Assembly: GCA_041689995.1 (NCBI GenBank)
Contig: JBDNFD010000018.1
Coordinates: forward strand, 1-34,184
Origin: DASSWG01 sp041689995
GTDB taxonomy: Bacteria > Bacteroidota > Bacteroidia > Flavobacteriales > Flavobacteriaceae
DNA: 34,184 nucleotides
Direction: 5' to 3'
The translations under genes were made by a program, and so were the position numbers. Below, piece by piece: positions 14,783-22,745 of this stretch. Positions within the stretch are counted from its first letter, which is position 1. Each line of letters begins with the position of its first letter. The notes under the pieces are model-generated. The model searched no databases. It saw only the letters and a program-made list of their open reading frames with translations, and had not been told where the DNA came from.

Positions 14783-16360
14783 TTAGTTGATAAGCGCTTT
14801 ATAAACTTCATTATCCAAATTATAAATATCATTCGTGAAAATTGTTTTTCCGTTTTCACGCCAAGCGGTCCAATAAAGGTGATAAACTTTTACGGATTGG
14901 GTCACTTTCACTTTCTTGGTTTGGCCACTGGCAATGGTTTTCTGAATTTTATCCAAACTCCATTCTTTCTGATTGTTCAGCAAATAGGCCGCTAACTCCA
15001 CAACATCTTGTACACGAACACATCCGTGACTTTCGGCACGGGAGTTTTGCTCAAAAAGAGCTTTGGCCGGAGTGTCGTGCAAATAGATGGCGTATTTATT
15101 TGGATAAATTATTTTAATTTGGCCCAAGGAATTCGAACGTCCGGCACCTTGCGTGAATGAATAACCTGAAGCTTTGTCCCAATTTATTTTAGAAGGATCC
15201 ACCCGATTTCCTTCTGAATTGGTCACGAAAATATTTCGGCTCGAAAGATAATTTCGATTCCTTTTGGCGGAAGGAATGATTTCTCTCGACGCAATACTCG
15301 ACGGAATATGCCATTGCGGATTAATAACGATATACTGAATAGAATCGGAAAAAATTGGGGTATGATGAGTTTTATCGCCAGCAATGATGTTGTGAACGCT
15401 AACCACTTCGCCATCTTTAACTACGTCTAATTCATAATTAGGAATGTTGACCATAATATAATGAGAACCAAAATCTCGGGGATACCAGCGCCAACGCTCT
15501 AAATTCACCAAAAGCTGATCGGTGCGTTGCTGTGCGCCCATATTTAGTTGTTCGATGGTGGAATTTCCTATAATTTTATCGGTAGCAAGTGTTTTATGTT
15601 TTTGAAAAGTTTCAACGGCGATTTGCAGTTTTTCGTTATAAATTGAATCGTTCGAACTATAATTCTGATCCAAAATTCCCAGTAGTTTCAATAGTTCAGC
15701 AATTTCGGGAATTCTGGGATCACTTTTTTCAGGTTCAATTGCGTCACCAGGTGCTATTTTTTGGAAAGGTTTTTCCGTTTTGGTTTTCTCCCGATATTCT
15801 GCAAGTGATTCTTTGAGACCATTGTATATTTCACTGTCTGGTTTCAATTGTGCCAAAGTTTCAGAAATATCATCGTTTTCGATTGCATTTTCTAATATTT
15901 TCGAAAAATCCATTTCTTTGCGGTGAAGTCCCCAAATTTCATATAATTTGTTCGGGTTTACTTTTCCATAATACAAATCGTGCGAGTAATCAAAAAAAGC
16001 ATCGGTTAACAGAACTTCCAATTCGCCTCGTTCGTTTTCGGATAAATCTTTGGCGTTTTTTAAAAGTCCTTCCAGTTTTTTTCCGTGATAATCCTTGAAA
16101 AAAAGTCCTTCATTGTCGGCATCTTTTAACTCTTTGATGAACGAAGTACGTCTAATTTTATCGTTCCAAACTGCTGAGAAACCCCTTTTTTTATAGAAAC
16201 TTTGAACAATGGTATCTTGTTGAAAGTCGCTTCCAGAAAGGGTGGTTTGTATTTCTTCGGGGGAAGCCGGATTAGAATTTTCCTTATTTTTACAGCCAAA
16301 AAACAATACAGTGACAAAAAGGAGAACCGATATTTTTTTTAATGAAAGTTCAATCTTCAT
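14783..16360 (-). CDS. YcbB-like L,D-transpeptidase lipoprotein
   Basis: A 525-residue L,D-transpeptidase of the YcbB/LdtD architecture, which makes 3-3 crosslinks in peptidoglycan. The N-terminus is a lipoprotein signal (SVLLFVTVLFFGC, Cys23). A scaffold domain (about 40-200) with FYKKRGFSAVW follows, then a peptidoglycan-binding-like helix set (IYNEKLQIAVETFQKHKTL, about 240-275). The YkuD domain begins near ERWRWYPRDFGSHYIMVNIP. It contains HDTP with His428 and SHGCVRV with His445 and Cys447. The long insertion before the Cys is typical of the YcbB lid. The length is slightly below the E. coli enzyme (615). The gene is the last of a tight minus-strand cluster, 17 bases after a GNAT gene. 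Confidence 0.93.
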   Translation of the reverse strand: MKIELSLKKISVLLFVTVLFFGCKNKENSNPASPEEIQTTLSGSDFQQDTIVQSFYKKRGFSAVWNDKIRRTSFIKELKDADNEGLFFKDYHGKKLEGLLKNAKDLSENERGELEVLLTDAFFDYSHDLYYGKVNPNKLYEIWGLHRKEMDFSKILENAIENDDISETLAQLKPDSEIYNGLKESLAEYREKTKTEKPFQKIAPGDAIEPEKSDPRIPEIAELLKLLGILDQNYSSNDSIYNEKLQIAVETFQKHKTLATDKIIGNSTIEQLNMGAQQRTDQLLVNLERWRWYPRDFGSHYIMVNIPNYELDVVKDGEVVSVHNIIAGDKTHHTPIFSDSIQYIVINPQWHIPSSIASREIIPSAKRNRNYLSSRNIFVTNSEGNRVDPSKINWDKASGYSFTQGAGRSNSLGQIKIIYPNKYAIYLHDTPAKALFEQNSRAESHGCVRVQDVVELAAYLLNNQKEWSLDKIQKTIASGQTKKVKVTQSVKVYHLYWTAWRENGKTIFTNDIYNLDNEVYKALIN

Positions 16361-16377
16361 ATAGACTATTTTTTGAG

Positions 16378-16824
16378 TTAAAGTTGTTTATATAGAATGA
16401 AATGCGGACCAATTTCGGGGATTTCAAATTTATTGCCCCGAATTGTGAATCCGAATTTTTCATAAAATCCAACCGCATTTTCGCGTGCGTTGCACCATAA
16501 AAAAGTGGGTCTTTTTTCCTGCAATTTTATTTCCGAAACACGCAATAGTTTGTCGGCAATATGTCGATTTCGATGATCCGGCAAAACAGCCATTCCACGA
16601 AGCTGAACCTGATTTTTTTCTTGAAAAATGGGATTAGGGTTTTTTATCAATGAAACAATTCCAATTAGTTTTTCTTCAAGAAAAGCGCCCAAATGCAAAC
16701 TTGACAGCTCGTTGTCGCCCACAAAAGAACAGTTTTCCAAAGGTTTTCCATCCCGCAAAACAGATTGGCGAATAAAAAGTGTCTCTTTCGCAGAAACAAT
16801 TCTGATTTCTATGGGGTTTATCAT
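16378..16824 (-). CDS. GNAT family N-acetyltransferase
   Basis: A 148-residue acetyl-CoA-dependent acetyltransferase. The acetyl-CoA site is in the stretch QLRGMAVLPDHRNRHIADKLL, key motif VLPDHRNRHIA, a variant of the usual R/Q-x-x-G-x-G/A (a Gly is replaced by His). The next strand and helix (FLWCNARENAVGFYEKFGF) are classic for the family. The substrate is unknown. The ATG at 16824 shares its A with the TGA of the upstream gene (TGATG), implying reinitiation; a TTG one codon earlier is possible. The neighbouring gene is a second, shorter GNAT. A function in modifying small molecules or wall precursors is only a guess from its position before the transpeptidase. Confidence 0.85.
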   Translation of the reverse strand: MINPIEIRIVSAKETLFIRQSVLRDGKPLENCSFVGDNELSSLHLGAFLEEKLIGIVSLIKNPNPIFQEKNQVQLRGMAVLPDHRNRHIADKLLRVSEIKLQEKRPTFLWCNARENAVGFYEKFGFTIRGNKFEIPEIGPHFILYKQL

Positions 16825-17108
16825 CAAATTCGGACATCGCCATAAGATGCTATCTCATTGAATTTTGTCTCGACAAAAGGACAAATAGGGTTGATTTTCA
16901 GGGAATTTTTTCGGGCATATTCAACCACATAATCCAACACTTCCGAGGCTATTCCTTTTCCCTTCATATCTTGTCGGGTTTCGGTGTGATCGATTGCCAT
17001 GACTTCACTTTGCAATTCATAAGTCAGTTCTGAAACGAGTCCTGTTTCGTCAGACATATAGAATGTTCCGCGGTTTTTGTTTTCTTCGTGTTTTATGGGA
17101 TATTTCAT
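16824..17108 (-). CDS. Short YjdJ-type GNAT N-acetyltransferase
   Basis: A 94-residue minimal GNAT of the YjdJ-like (Gcn5-related, N-acetyltransf_domain) type. The core is the motif DMKGKGIASEVLDYVVEYAR, with the Gly-rich acetyl-CoA pyrophosphate loop KGKGIA, and NPICPFVETKF, the Cys-Pro-Phe hallmark of this subgroup. The N-terminal strands (FYMSDETGLVSELTYEL) fit the expected sandwich. The natural substrate of the subgroup is unknown. The start ATG overlaps the TGA of the ClpP gene by four bases (ATGA), and its own stop overlaps the next gene, so three genes are translationally coupled. Confidence 0.88.
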   Translation of the reverse strand: MKYPIKHEENKNRGTFYMSDETGLVSELTYELQSEVMAIDHTETRQDMKGKGIASEVLDYVVEYARKNSLKINPICPFVETKFNEIASYGDVRI

Positions 17109-17662
17109 TTCGATTCATTTTTATAAATTCCGTCAACAATTCCATAGGCAATGGATTCATCGGCATCCATCCAAAAATCACGGTTAAAATCCTTCATTAC
17201 TTTTTCTATTTTTTGGCCGCAATTCTCTGCCAATATTTTCGCGCTCAATTCTTTTATCTTTAATATTTCTTGTGCTTGAATTTCAATATTGGAAGCTTGT
17301 CCGCGAGCGCCGCCACTGGGTTGGTGAATCATTACCCGCGCGTGCGGATAAATAAAACGTCGTCCTTTTGTCCCTGCCGAAAGCAAAATCGATCCCATCG
17401 AAGCGGCCAAACCGGCACAAATTGTGGAAACCGGATTTTTGAATGAGCGAATGATATCGTACATCGCAAATCCGTCGGTAACATAACCGCCAGGACTGTT
17501 TATGAACAATTGAATTTCACCTTTTCCTTCCGAATCCAAATATAAAAGCCGATCTATCACATGTTTTGCACTTTTATCATCAACGCTTCCCCAAAGAAAA
17601 ACCTTGCGTTCTTCCAGAAGTTTATGATCCAATAAATCTTGTATCTTTCCTTTATTACTCAT
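17105..17662 (-). CDS. clpP: ClpP-family serine peptidase (paralogue)
   Basis: A 185-residue ClpP peptidase subunit, which forms barrel-shaped oligomers that degrade unfolded protein fed by a Clp ATPase. The catalytic triad is intact: Ser88 in GLAASMGS, His113 in MIHQPSGG and Asp162 in NRDFWMDADES. NSPGGYVTDGFAMYD is the oxyanion-hole region. The N-terminus (MSNKGKIQDLLDHKLLEER) replaces the usual long pro-region of a housekeeping ClpP, and no clpX or tig gene is adjacent, so this is probably a second ClpP rather than the main one. It heads a coupled cluster with two acetyltransferases and an L,D-transpeptidase. Why these are together is not known. Confidence 0.92.
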   Translation of the reverse strand: MSNKGKIQDLLDHKLLEERKVFLWGSVDDKSAKHVIDRLLYLDSEGKGEIQLFINSPGGYVTDGFAMYDIIRSFKNPVSTICAGLAASMGSILLSAGTKGRRFIYPHARVMIHQPSGGARGQASNIEIQAQEILKIKELSAKILAENCGQKIEKVMKDFNRDFWMDADESIAYGIVDGIYKNESK

Positions 17663-17974
17663 TTTTAGCTATTTTTTTAAAACGTTAAAATTAAAATATA
17701 TCTTTTGAAATTACGGAGGAATTGGGTCATTATTAACTTTTGAATTAATTCTTTCTCCTGAAAAATCCAGCCCGTTTTTTGGAACAATAAAGAAACAAAA
17801 ATAAATATCGTTTTTCAAGCGGATTGTTATTTTTTATCTGCTGTAAAATGATGAAAGTGATATTTTTAAATTATTCATAAAGCCTTATAATTAGCAGGGA
17901 TTTGACAAATAATTATTTATCTTATCAGCGTTTATTCGGGATGGTGCATGAGCCATCAAATTTTTGGTAAAGTT
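17663..17974. other. Intergenic region between divergent clpP and apaG genes
   Basis: These 312 AT-rich bases hold the divergent start regions of the ClpP paralogue and apaG. I see no convincing gene, no clear TAnnTTTG box for either start and no strong hairpin. Confidence 0.6.
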
Positions 17975-18361
17975 ATGATACAACAAGTAACAAGAGGTAT
18001 TAAAATTTCGGTGGTCACCAACTTTCAGGGAACTTTTTATAGAAACTGCAGGATTCATTTTGCCTTTAGTTACCGGATTCATATTGAAAATCAGAGCAAA
18101 GATTCTGTTCAGCTGACTTCACGATTTTGGCGGATAAAAGATGCTTTGAGCAAAAATGAAATTATTCAGGGAGAAGGGGTAATCGGGAAAAAACCGGTAA
18201 TAAAACCCGGGGAAATCCATTCTTATTCCAGTGGATGCCTTTTAACTTCGCCCTTTGGCGCCATGAACGGACATTACGAGATGGTCAATTTCACCTCTAC
18301 CCAAAAATTCAAAGTGCATGTTCCAACATTTAAATTGAGCGCTCCTTATGCTTTGAATTAA
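17975..18361 (+). CDS. apaG: ApaG domain protein
   Basis: A 128-residue ApaG (DUF525) protein, a single fibronectin-III-like beta-sandwich. The start MIQQVTRGIKISVVTNF at 17975 is the family's usual beginning; an earlier ATG at 17948 would add nine residues with no equivalent. Conserved segments are YRIHIENQSKDSVQLTSRFWRI and GVIGKKPVIKPGEIHSYSSG, cited by SRFWRI and GKKPVIKPGE. PFGAMNGHYEMV completes the fold. ApaG has been linked to Co2+ and Mg2+ resistance in enterobacteria, and the same fold occurs in some F-box proteins. The biochemical role is unsettled. It converges on the TANGO2 gene 26 bases later. Confidence 0.95.
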   Translation: MIQQVTRGIKISVVTNFQGTFYRNCRIHFAFSYRIHIENQSKDSVQLTSRFWRIKDALSKNEIIQGEGVIGKKPVIKPGEIHSYSSGCLLTSPFGAMNGHYEMVNFTSTQKFKVHVPTFKLSAPYALN

Positions 18362-18387
18362 GATATTTTTAAATGAAAAATTAGCGA

Positions 18388-19083
18388 TTATTCCCAATTA
18401 ATTTTTATGAGATCTCTTTTTCCTGTCAGCAAATCTTTGTAGATCATTTCTGAAGTTTGATTGGTTCGAACAAATTGAGTGATGCTCGTGGTTTGCACGA
18501 ATTCTCGATCCATTTTGAATTTTTTGTGGAATTCCATTAATACTTTCTGTCCCAATTCATTCTGATTATCGATTAAAAATTTCCGAAAGAGTATTTCGCG
18601 GTTTTGTTTAATTTCTTTGGAATAAAGCATGGGCGCCGACCAAATTTGTGGCGAAATGGGAATTTTTTGCAAATGCTTTTTATGTCCGTCCCAAATAAGT
18701 TGATGAAGTTCTAATTTTCTCTTCCAATCAATAGAAATCAAAGTAAAAGGTTCTATATCTACGAGATTTGTGGTCTGCAAAAACGCTAATGTGTTGGTTG
18801 CGACCAATAATTCTTTTACAATCAGACCACGACTTTTTCTATATTCCTCCAGTCTTTCGTGAGGACCAAATCCGCCGTTCAGCAAACAAACCAAGCGTTT
18901 TTTTGAGCTTGTTCCAATCCATGTGCCCCCTGCTAAACTATCTTTTGGATAACACATTTCCACGTCTTGTTCATAATATATTTTTGGGGAAATGGTTTTT
19001 CGATTTGGAGCTTCATCTCGGTTGGAAGTCAGTATAAAATTTTCGGAAGTTTTCGAACAAGGAACAAAAGTAAGTGTGCACAT
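18388..19083 (-). CDS. NRDE/TANGO2-family protein
   Basis: A 231-residue protein of the NRDE (TANGO2) family. It begins MCTLTF with Cys2, which in related Ntn-hydrolase folds could become an N-terminal nucleophile. The diagnostic NRDE is at 21-24 (LTSNRDEAPNR). Next come DSLAGGTWIGTSSKKRLVCLLNG, cited by GGTWIG (52-57), and GLIVKELL; these are the usual conserved blocks. The C-terminal half (QIWSAPMLYS, TTSITQFV) is consistent with family length. The function in bacteria is not established; TANGO2 proteins have been connected with haem trafficking in eukaryotes. It is divergent from pruA, sharing a 108-base promoter region. Confidence 0.9.
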   Translation of the reverse strand: MCTLTFVPCSKTSENFILTSNRDEAPNRKTISPKIYYEQDVEMCYPKDSLAGGTWIGTSSKKRLVCLLNGGFGPHERLEEYRKSRGLIVKELLVATNTLAFLQTTNLVDIEPFTLISIDWKRKLELHQLIWDGHKKHLQKIPISPQIWSAPMLYSKEIKQNREILFRKFLIDNQNELGQKVLMEFHKKFKMDREFVQTTSITQFVRTNQTSEMIYKDLLTGKRDLIKINWE

Positions 19084-19191
19084 TTTAAATGAATATCGGT
19101 GTTTATGATTTTAAATTTACAATAAAAAACCTTACCTTTCGGCTCATTTTCTACATACCTTTTAATCACAAATATATAAACACAGAAAACT

Positions 19192-20820
19192 ATGGGAAAA
19201 GGATTTTTTCATGTTCCGCCGGCGGTCAACGAACCTGTTTTGACCTATGCACCCGGAACTCCGGAACGCGATGAAGTATTGCAAACCTACGCTAAGATGT
19301 ATAAAACCAAAATGGATGTGCCATTATACATCGGTTCTGAAGAAATAAGGACGGGAAAAACCACAAGTATGCGCCCGCCCCATGATCACCAACATACGAT
19401 CGGTGTTTTTCACAAGGCCGAAAAAAAGCATGTGGAACAAGCCATAAAAACAGCCCTGGATGCCCGTAAAGAGTGGGCCAAACTCCCGTGGGAACAACGT
19501 GCTGCCGTTTTCTTAAAAGCTGCAGATCTTATTGCGGGACCTTATCGAGCAAGGATAAATGCGGCCACAATGATCGGTCAATCCAAAACTATTTATCAAG
19601 CCGAAATTGACGCTGCGTGTGAATTATGCGACTTTTTGCGGTTCAATGTAGAGTATATGTCACAAATTTATGACGAGCAGCCCGAATCGGATTCTACAGC
19701 ATGGAACCGCGTGGAACATCGTCCATTGGAAGGATTTGTATATGCGATCACTCCATTTAATTTCACAGCAATCGCGGGAAATTTGCCTTCGAGCGCAGCT
19801 TTGATGGGGAATGTGGTCGTTTGGAAACCGAGCAGTACCCAAATGATGTCTGCTCAAGTAATTATGGAGATTTTTAAGGAAGCCGGTGTTCCGGACGGCG
19901 TCATTAACATGATTGCAGGCGATGCTGCCATGATCAGCAAAACATTAATGGACAGCCCGGATTTTGCGGGTGTACATTTTACTGGAAGTACCGGGGTTTT
20001 TCACGGTATTTGGGCAAAAATCGGTCAGAATATCAATCAGTACAAAAGCTATCCTCGAATTGTAGGGGAAACCGGAGGGAAAAATTTTATCATCGCTCAT
20101 CCTTCTGCCGACCCAAAAGTGGTTTCAACCGCTATTGCGCGCGGCGCATTTGAATTTCAAGGACAGAAATGTAGTGCTGCCTCGCGATGCTATATTCCAA
20201 AAAGTACGTGGCCGACAGTAAAAGAAAATTTACTCGAAGACGTGAATTCCTTCAAAATGGGTTCTCCTGATGATATGAGGAATTTTATTACGGCCGTTAT
20301 CGATGAAAAATCTTTCGACAAACTTGCCAAAGCTATTGATCGGGCCAAAAAAGATAAAGATGCAGAAATTATTGTTGGTGGAAATTACGACAAATCAAAA
20401 GGATATTTCATAGAACCTACCGTCATCGTTACGACCGATCCAAAATATAAAACCATGGAAGTGGAATTGTTCGGTCCTGTGGTGACCATTTATGTTTATG
20501 ATGATAAAAAATGGGAAGAAACTTTGCATTTGGTGGACGAAACCAGCATTTACGCATTGACGGGAGCGGTTATTTCCACAGATCGTTATGCTGCGACACA
20601 AGCGACACAAATCCTTGAAAATGCCGCAGGAAATTTCTATATTAATGACAAATGTACCGGTGCCGTGGTTGGAAAACAACCTTTTGGTGGCGCACGTGCC
20701 AGTGGAACAAACGACAAAGCCGGTTCAAAATTGAATCTGTTGCGTTGGGTTTCCCCGCGATTGATCAAAGAAACTTTTGTGCCCGCAACTGATTATCGTT
20801 ATCCGTTTCTGGGAGAATAA
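19192..20820 (+). CDS. pruA: L-glutamate gamma-semialdehyde dehydrogenase (P5C dehydrogenase)
   Basis: A 542-residue aldehyde dehydrogenase that oxidises glutamate semialdehyde (from proline or ornithine) to glutamate with NAD+. Residues 180-300 hold the NAD-binding Rossmann part (TPFNFTAIAGNLPSSAALMGN, cited by TPFNFTA at 187-193). The active site has Glu293 in VGETGGKNF and Cys327 in FQGQKCSAASR. The C-terminus matches the single-function PruA type (IYALTGAVIS, FGGARASGTNDKAGS). The proline dehydrogenase gene is not adjacent. A box TACCTTTT lies at 19156-19163. The gene ends in a bidirectional terminator. The length is normal. Confidence 0.97.
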   Translation: MGKGFFHVPPAVNEPVLTYAPGTPERDEVLQTYAKMYKTKMDVPLYIGSEEIRTGKTTSMRPPHDHQHTIGVFHKAEKKHVEQAIKTALDARKEWAKLPWEQRAAVFLKAADLIAGPYRARINAATMIGQSKTIYQAEIDAACELCDFLRFNVEYMSQIYDEQPESDSTAWNRVEHRPLEGFVYAITPFNFTAIAGNLPSSAALMGNVVVWKPSSTQMMSAQVIMEIFKEAGVPDGVINMIAGDAAMISKTLMDSPDFAGVHFTGSTGVFHGIWAKIGQNINQYKSYPRIVGETGGKNFIIAHPSADPKVVSTAIARGAFEFQGQKCSAASRCYIPKSTWPTVKENLLEDVNSFKMGSPDDMRNFITAVIDEKSFDKLAKAIDRAKKDKDAEIIVGGNYDKSKGYFIEPTVIVTTDPKYKTMEVELFGPVVTIYVYDDKKWEETLHLVDETSIYALTGAVISTDRYAATQATQILENAAGNFYINDKCTGAVVGKQPFGGARASGTNDKAGSKLNLLRWVSPRLIKETFVPATDYRYPFLGE

Positions 20821-20839
20821 TTTTTTGTAATTTCAAATT

Positions 20840-20871
20840 AAACCTGGCAGATTTCAAATTTTGTCAGGTTT
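20840..20871. terminator. Bidirectional terminator between pruA and rsmG
   Basis: AAACCTGGCA (20840-20849) and TGTCAGGTTT (20862-20871) form a ten-pair stem with one G-T pair, with T-rich sequence on the right and A/T-rich sequence on the left. It lies between the convergent pruA and rsmG and touches the rsmG stop. Confidence 0.75.
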
Positions 20872-20872
20872 T

Positions 20873-21499
20873 CTATTTGTACTTCATCGGTAAATAGACC
20901 ACTTTTTTTGTTTCAAAAAAATCTTCTTCAAAAAATTTGGAAAGTGGAAAAACCTGTGCGTTTTTATACAAGGAAAGCTCTTCTGAAAGATCGCCACCTT
21001 TCAAATATAAAATTCCATTTTTGCGTTCGTGAACACTGTTTTTCGCTATTTTTCCTTTTACCCAATGCACAAATGTGGGCATAACCGCTACCGCTCGACT
21101 CACGATAAAATCGAATTTTTCATCAATTTCTTCTACGCGGCAATTGGAAGTTTGCACGTTAGTTAGGTTCAATCCAGCGACGACTTCATTGACCACTTTT
21201 ATTTTTTTTGCAATGCTGTCCACCAAATGAAAATTCGTTTCTGGGAACATAATTGCCAATGGGATTCCGGGAAAACCTCCGCCGGTACCAACATCTAAAA
21301 TATTGGCTTCGGGTCGAAAGGTTTGCACTTTGGCAATTCCGAGCGAATGTAACACGTGGCGTTCGTATATCTCATCGACATCTTTTCGAGAAACCACGTT
21401 GATTTTTGCATTCCAATCGTGATACAATTCCTTTAATTTGGAATATTGGTTTCGCTGCTTTTCTGAAAAATCAGGAAAATATTTTGTAAGTTCATCCAA
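20873..21499 (-). CDS. rsmG: 16S rRNA (guanine-N7)-methyltransferase RsmG
   Basis: A 208-residue methyltransferase that adds N7-methyl to G527 of 16S rRNA (E. coli numbering). The SAM-binding motif is ILDVGTGGGFPG (67-78), with the family-specific GGFPGIPLAI. Upstream, WNAKINVVSRKD and YERHVLHSL are the conserved N-terminal blocks. FDFIVSRAVAVM is motif IV. The C-terminal GGDLSEEL is as expected. It is transcribed from its own promoter-like box 22 bases upstream and is convergent with pruA. In many bacteria rsmG neighbours gidA; here it does not. Confidence 0.97.
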   Translation of the reverse strand: MDELTKYFPDFSEKQRNQYSKLKELYHDWNAKINVVSRKDVDEIYERHVLHSLGIAKVQTFRPEANILDVGTGGGFPGIPLAIMFPETNFHLVDSIAKKIKVVNEVVAGLNLTNVQTSNCRVEEIDEKFDFIVSRAVAVMPTFVHWVKGKIAKNSVHERKNGILYLKGGDLSEELSLYKNAQVFPLSKFFEEDFFETKKVVYLPMKYK

Positions 21500-21520
21500 A
21501 ATAAAACGTTTAAAGAATTA

Positions 21521-21528
21521 CAAAAGTA
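21521..21528 (-). promoter_or_regulatory. TAnnTTTG -7 box of rsmG
   Basis: On the minus strand TACTTTTG (21528-21521) matches the consensus and ends 21 bases before the ATG at 21499. Confidence 0.5.
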
Positions 21529-21591
21529 AGCATTTGCGGGAATGATGGATTATAATTTCCAAAACAGCCGGCATTGCATCGGATAAATATT

Positions 21592-21599
21592 TACCTTTG
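21592..21599 (+). promoter_or_regulatory. TAnnTTTG -7 box of the desaturase cluster
   Basis: TACCTTTG ends 25 bases before the desaturase ATG. TTG at 21574-21576 is 15 bases upstream, shorter than the usual spacing, so the -33 element is uncertain. Likely drives desaturase and, by read-through, the two genes after it. Confidence 0.5.
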
Positions 21600-21624
21600 T
21601 TACTTTCCTAATTTTAAATGACCA

Positions 21625-22725
21625 ATGACTTCAACCCCAATTCGTTTTTCGCGCATCGATTCCGCTAAATTTTTTAAGACGCTGAACAAACGTGTCAACA
21701 CCTATTTTAAGGAAAATAAACTTTCAAAAGCTGGTAACTGGAAACTTCATTTGAAGACGGTGGTTATGTTCTGTTTATTCCTCACCCCATATTTTTTGAT
21801 CCTCACCTTGGATATCTCTAGTTGGTGGAAATTATTGCTCTCGGTGGTGATGGGCATAGGAATGGCCGGAATTGGAATGAACGTAATGCATGACGGCAAC
21901 CACGGTTCCTATTCCAATAAAAAATGGTTGAATAATTTTATGGGCGGAACCATTTATGTTTTAGCGGGAAACGTTTATAATTGGCAGGTGCAGCATAATG
22001 TTCTGCACCACACCTACACCAATATTCATGGTTACGACGAAGATTTGGACGCTGGCCGCATTATACGGTTTTCAAAACACGCCAAGTGGTTGAAAATACA
22101 TAGATTTCAACATTTTTATTCCATTTTTCTTTATGGATTATTGACTTTTAACTGGGCTATTACTACCGATTTTAAACAAAGCAAAAAATATCTTGCCAGA
22201 AAATTGGCCTATGGAAAATTGCCGACCCCTTTGAAACAATGGAGTGTGATTGCAATCACGAAAGCAATTTATTTGGCTGTTTGGATACTTGTGCCTGTTT
22301 TTGTAGCAGATATTGCTTGGTGGAAAGTTTTGATCGGTTTCTTCGTCATGCATTATACCGCCGGACTTATTTTGAGCGTTGTTTTTCAATTGGCGCATGT
22401 GGTCAAAGAAGCGCAAATGCCACTTCCAGATGAAACTGGTACCATGAAAAACACATGGGCGATCCATCAATTGTTCACCACGGTTAATTTTTCCACGGAC
22501 AATAAGATTGTCAATTGGTTTACCGGCGGTCTCAACCATCAAGTGGAACATCATATTTTTCCGAACATCAGCCACGTTCATTATACCAAAATCTCCAAAA
22601 TCGTCCGAGAGACCACGAAAGAATTCAATTTGCCATATTATGAATATAAAACCACGCGCGCGGCAATTATCGCACATTTTCATTACTTGAAAGAAATGGG
22701 AATAAAACCTGTGGCAAGTTCATAA
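21625..22725 (+). CDS. Membrane fatty acid (acyl-CoA/acyl-lipid) desaturase
   Basis: A 366-residue integral-membrane di-iron desaturase. The three histidine boxes are complete: HDGNH (89-93), HNVLHH (124-129) and HQVEHH (305-310, followed by IFPNISHVHY). Four membrane helices lie at about 45-85 and 205-260. The last box, HxxEHH/QxxHH class, and the overall size match the front-end (delta-6-like, linoleoyl-CoA desaturase) group without a cytochrome b5 domain. The natural substrate position cannot be read from sequence. It needs an electron donor not present here. The aminotransferase gene follows by 20 bases, so they are probably cotranscribed. Confidence 0.93.
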   Translation: MTSTPIRFSRIDSAKFFKTLNKRVNTYFKENKLSKAGNWKLHLKTVVMFCLFLTPYFLILTLDISSWWKLLLSVVMGIGMAGIGMNVMHDGNHGSYSNKKWLNNFMGGTIYVLAGNVYNWQVQHNVLHHTYTNIHGYDEDLDAGRIIRFSKHAKWLKIHRFQHFYSIFLYGLLTFNWAITTDFKQSKKYLARKLAYGKLPTPLKQWSVIAITKAIYLAVWILVPVFVADIAWWKVLIGFFVMHYTAGLILSVVFQLAHVVKEAQMPLPDETGTMKNTWAIHQLFTTVNFSTDNKIVNWFTGGLNHQVEHHIFPNISHVHYTKISKIVRETTKEFNLPYYEYKTTRAAIIAHFHYLKEMGIKPVASS

Positions 22726-22745
22726 TTTCCATAAACACGAAAGAA

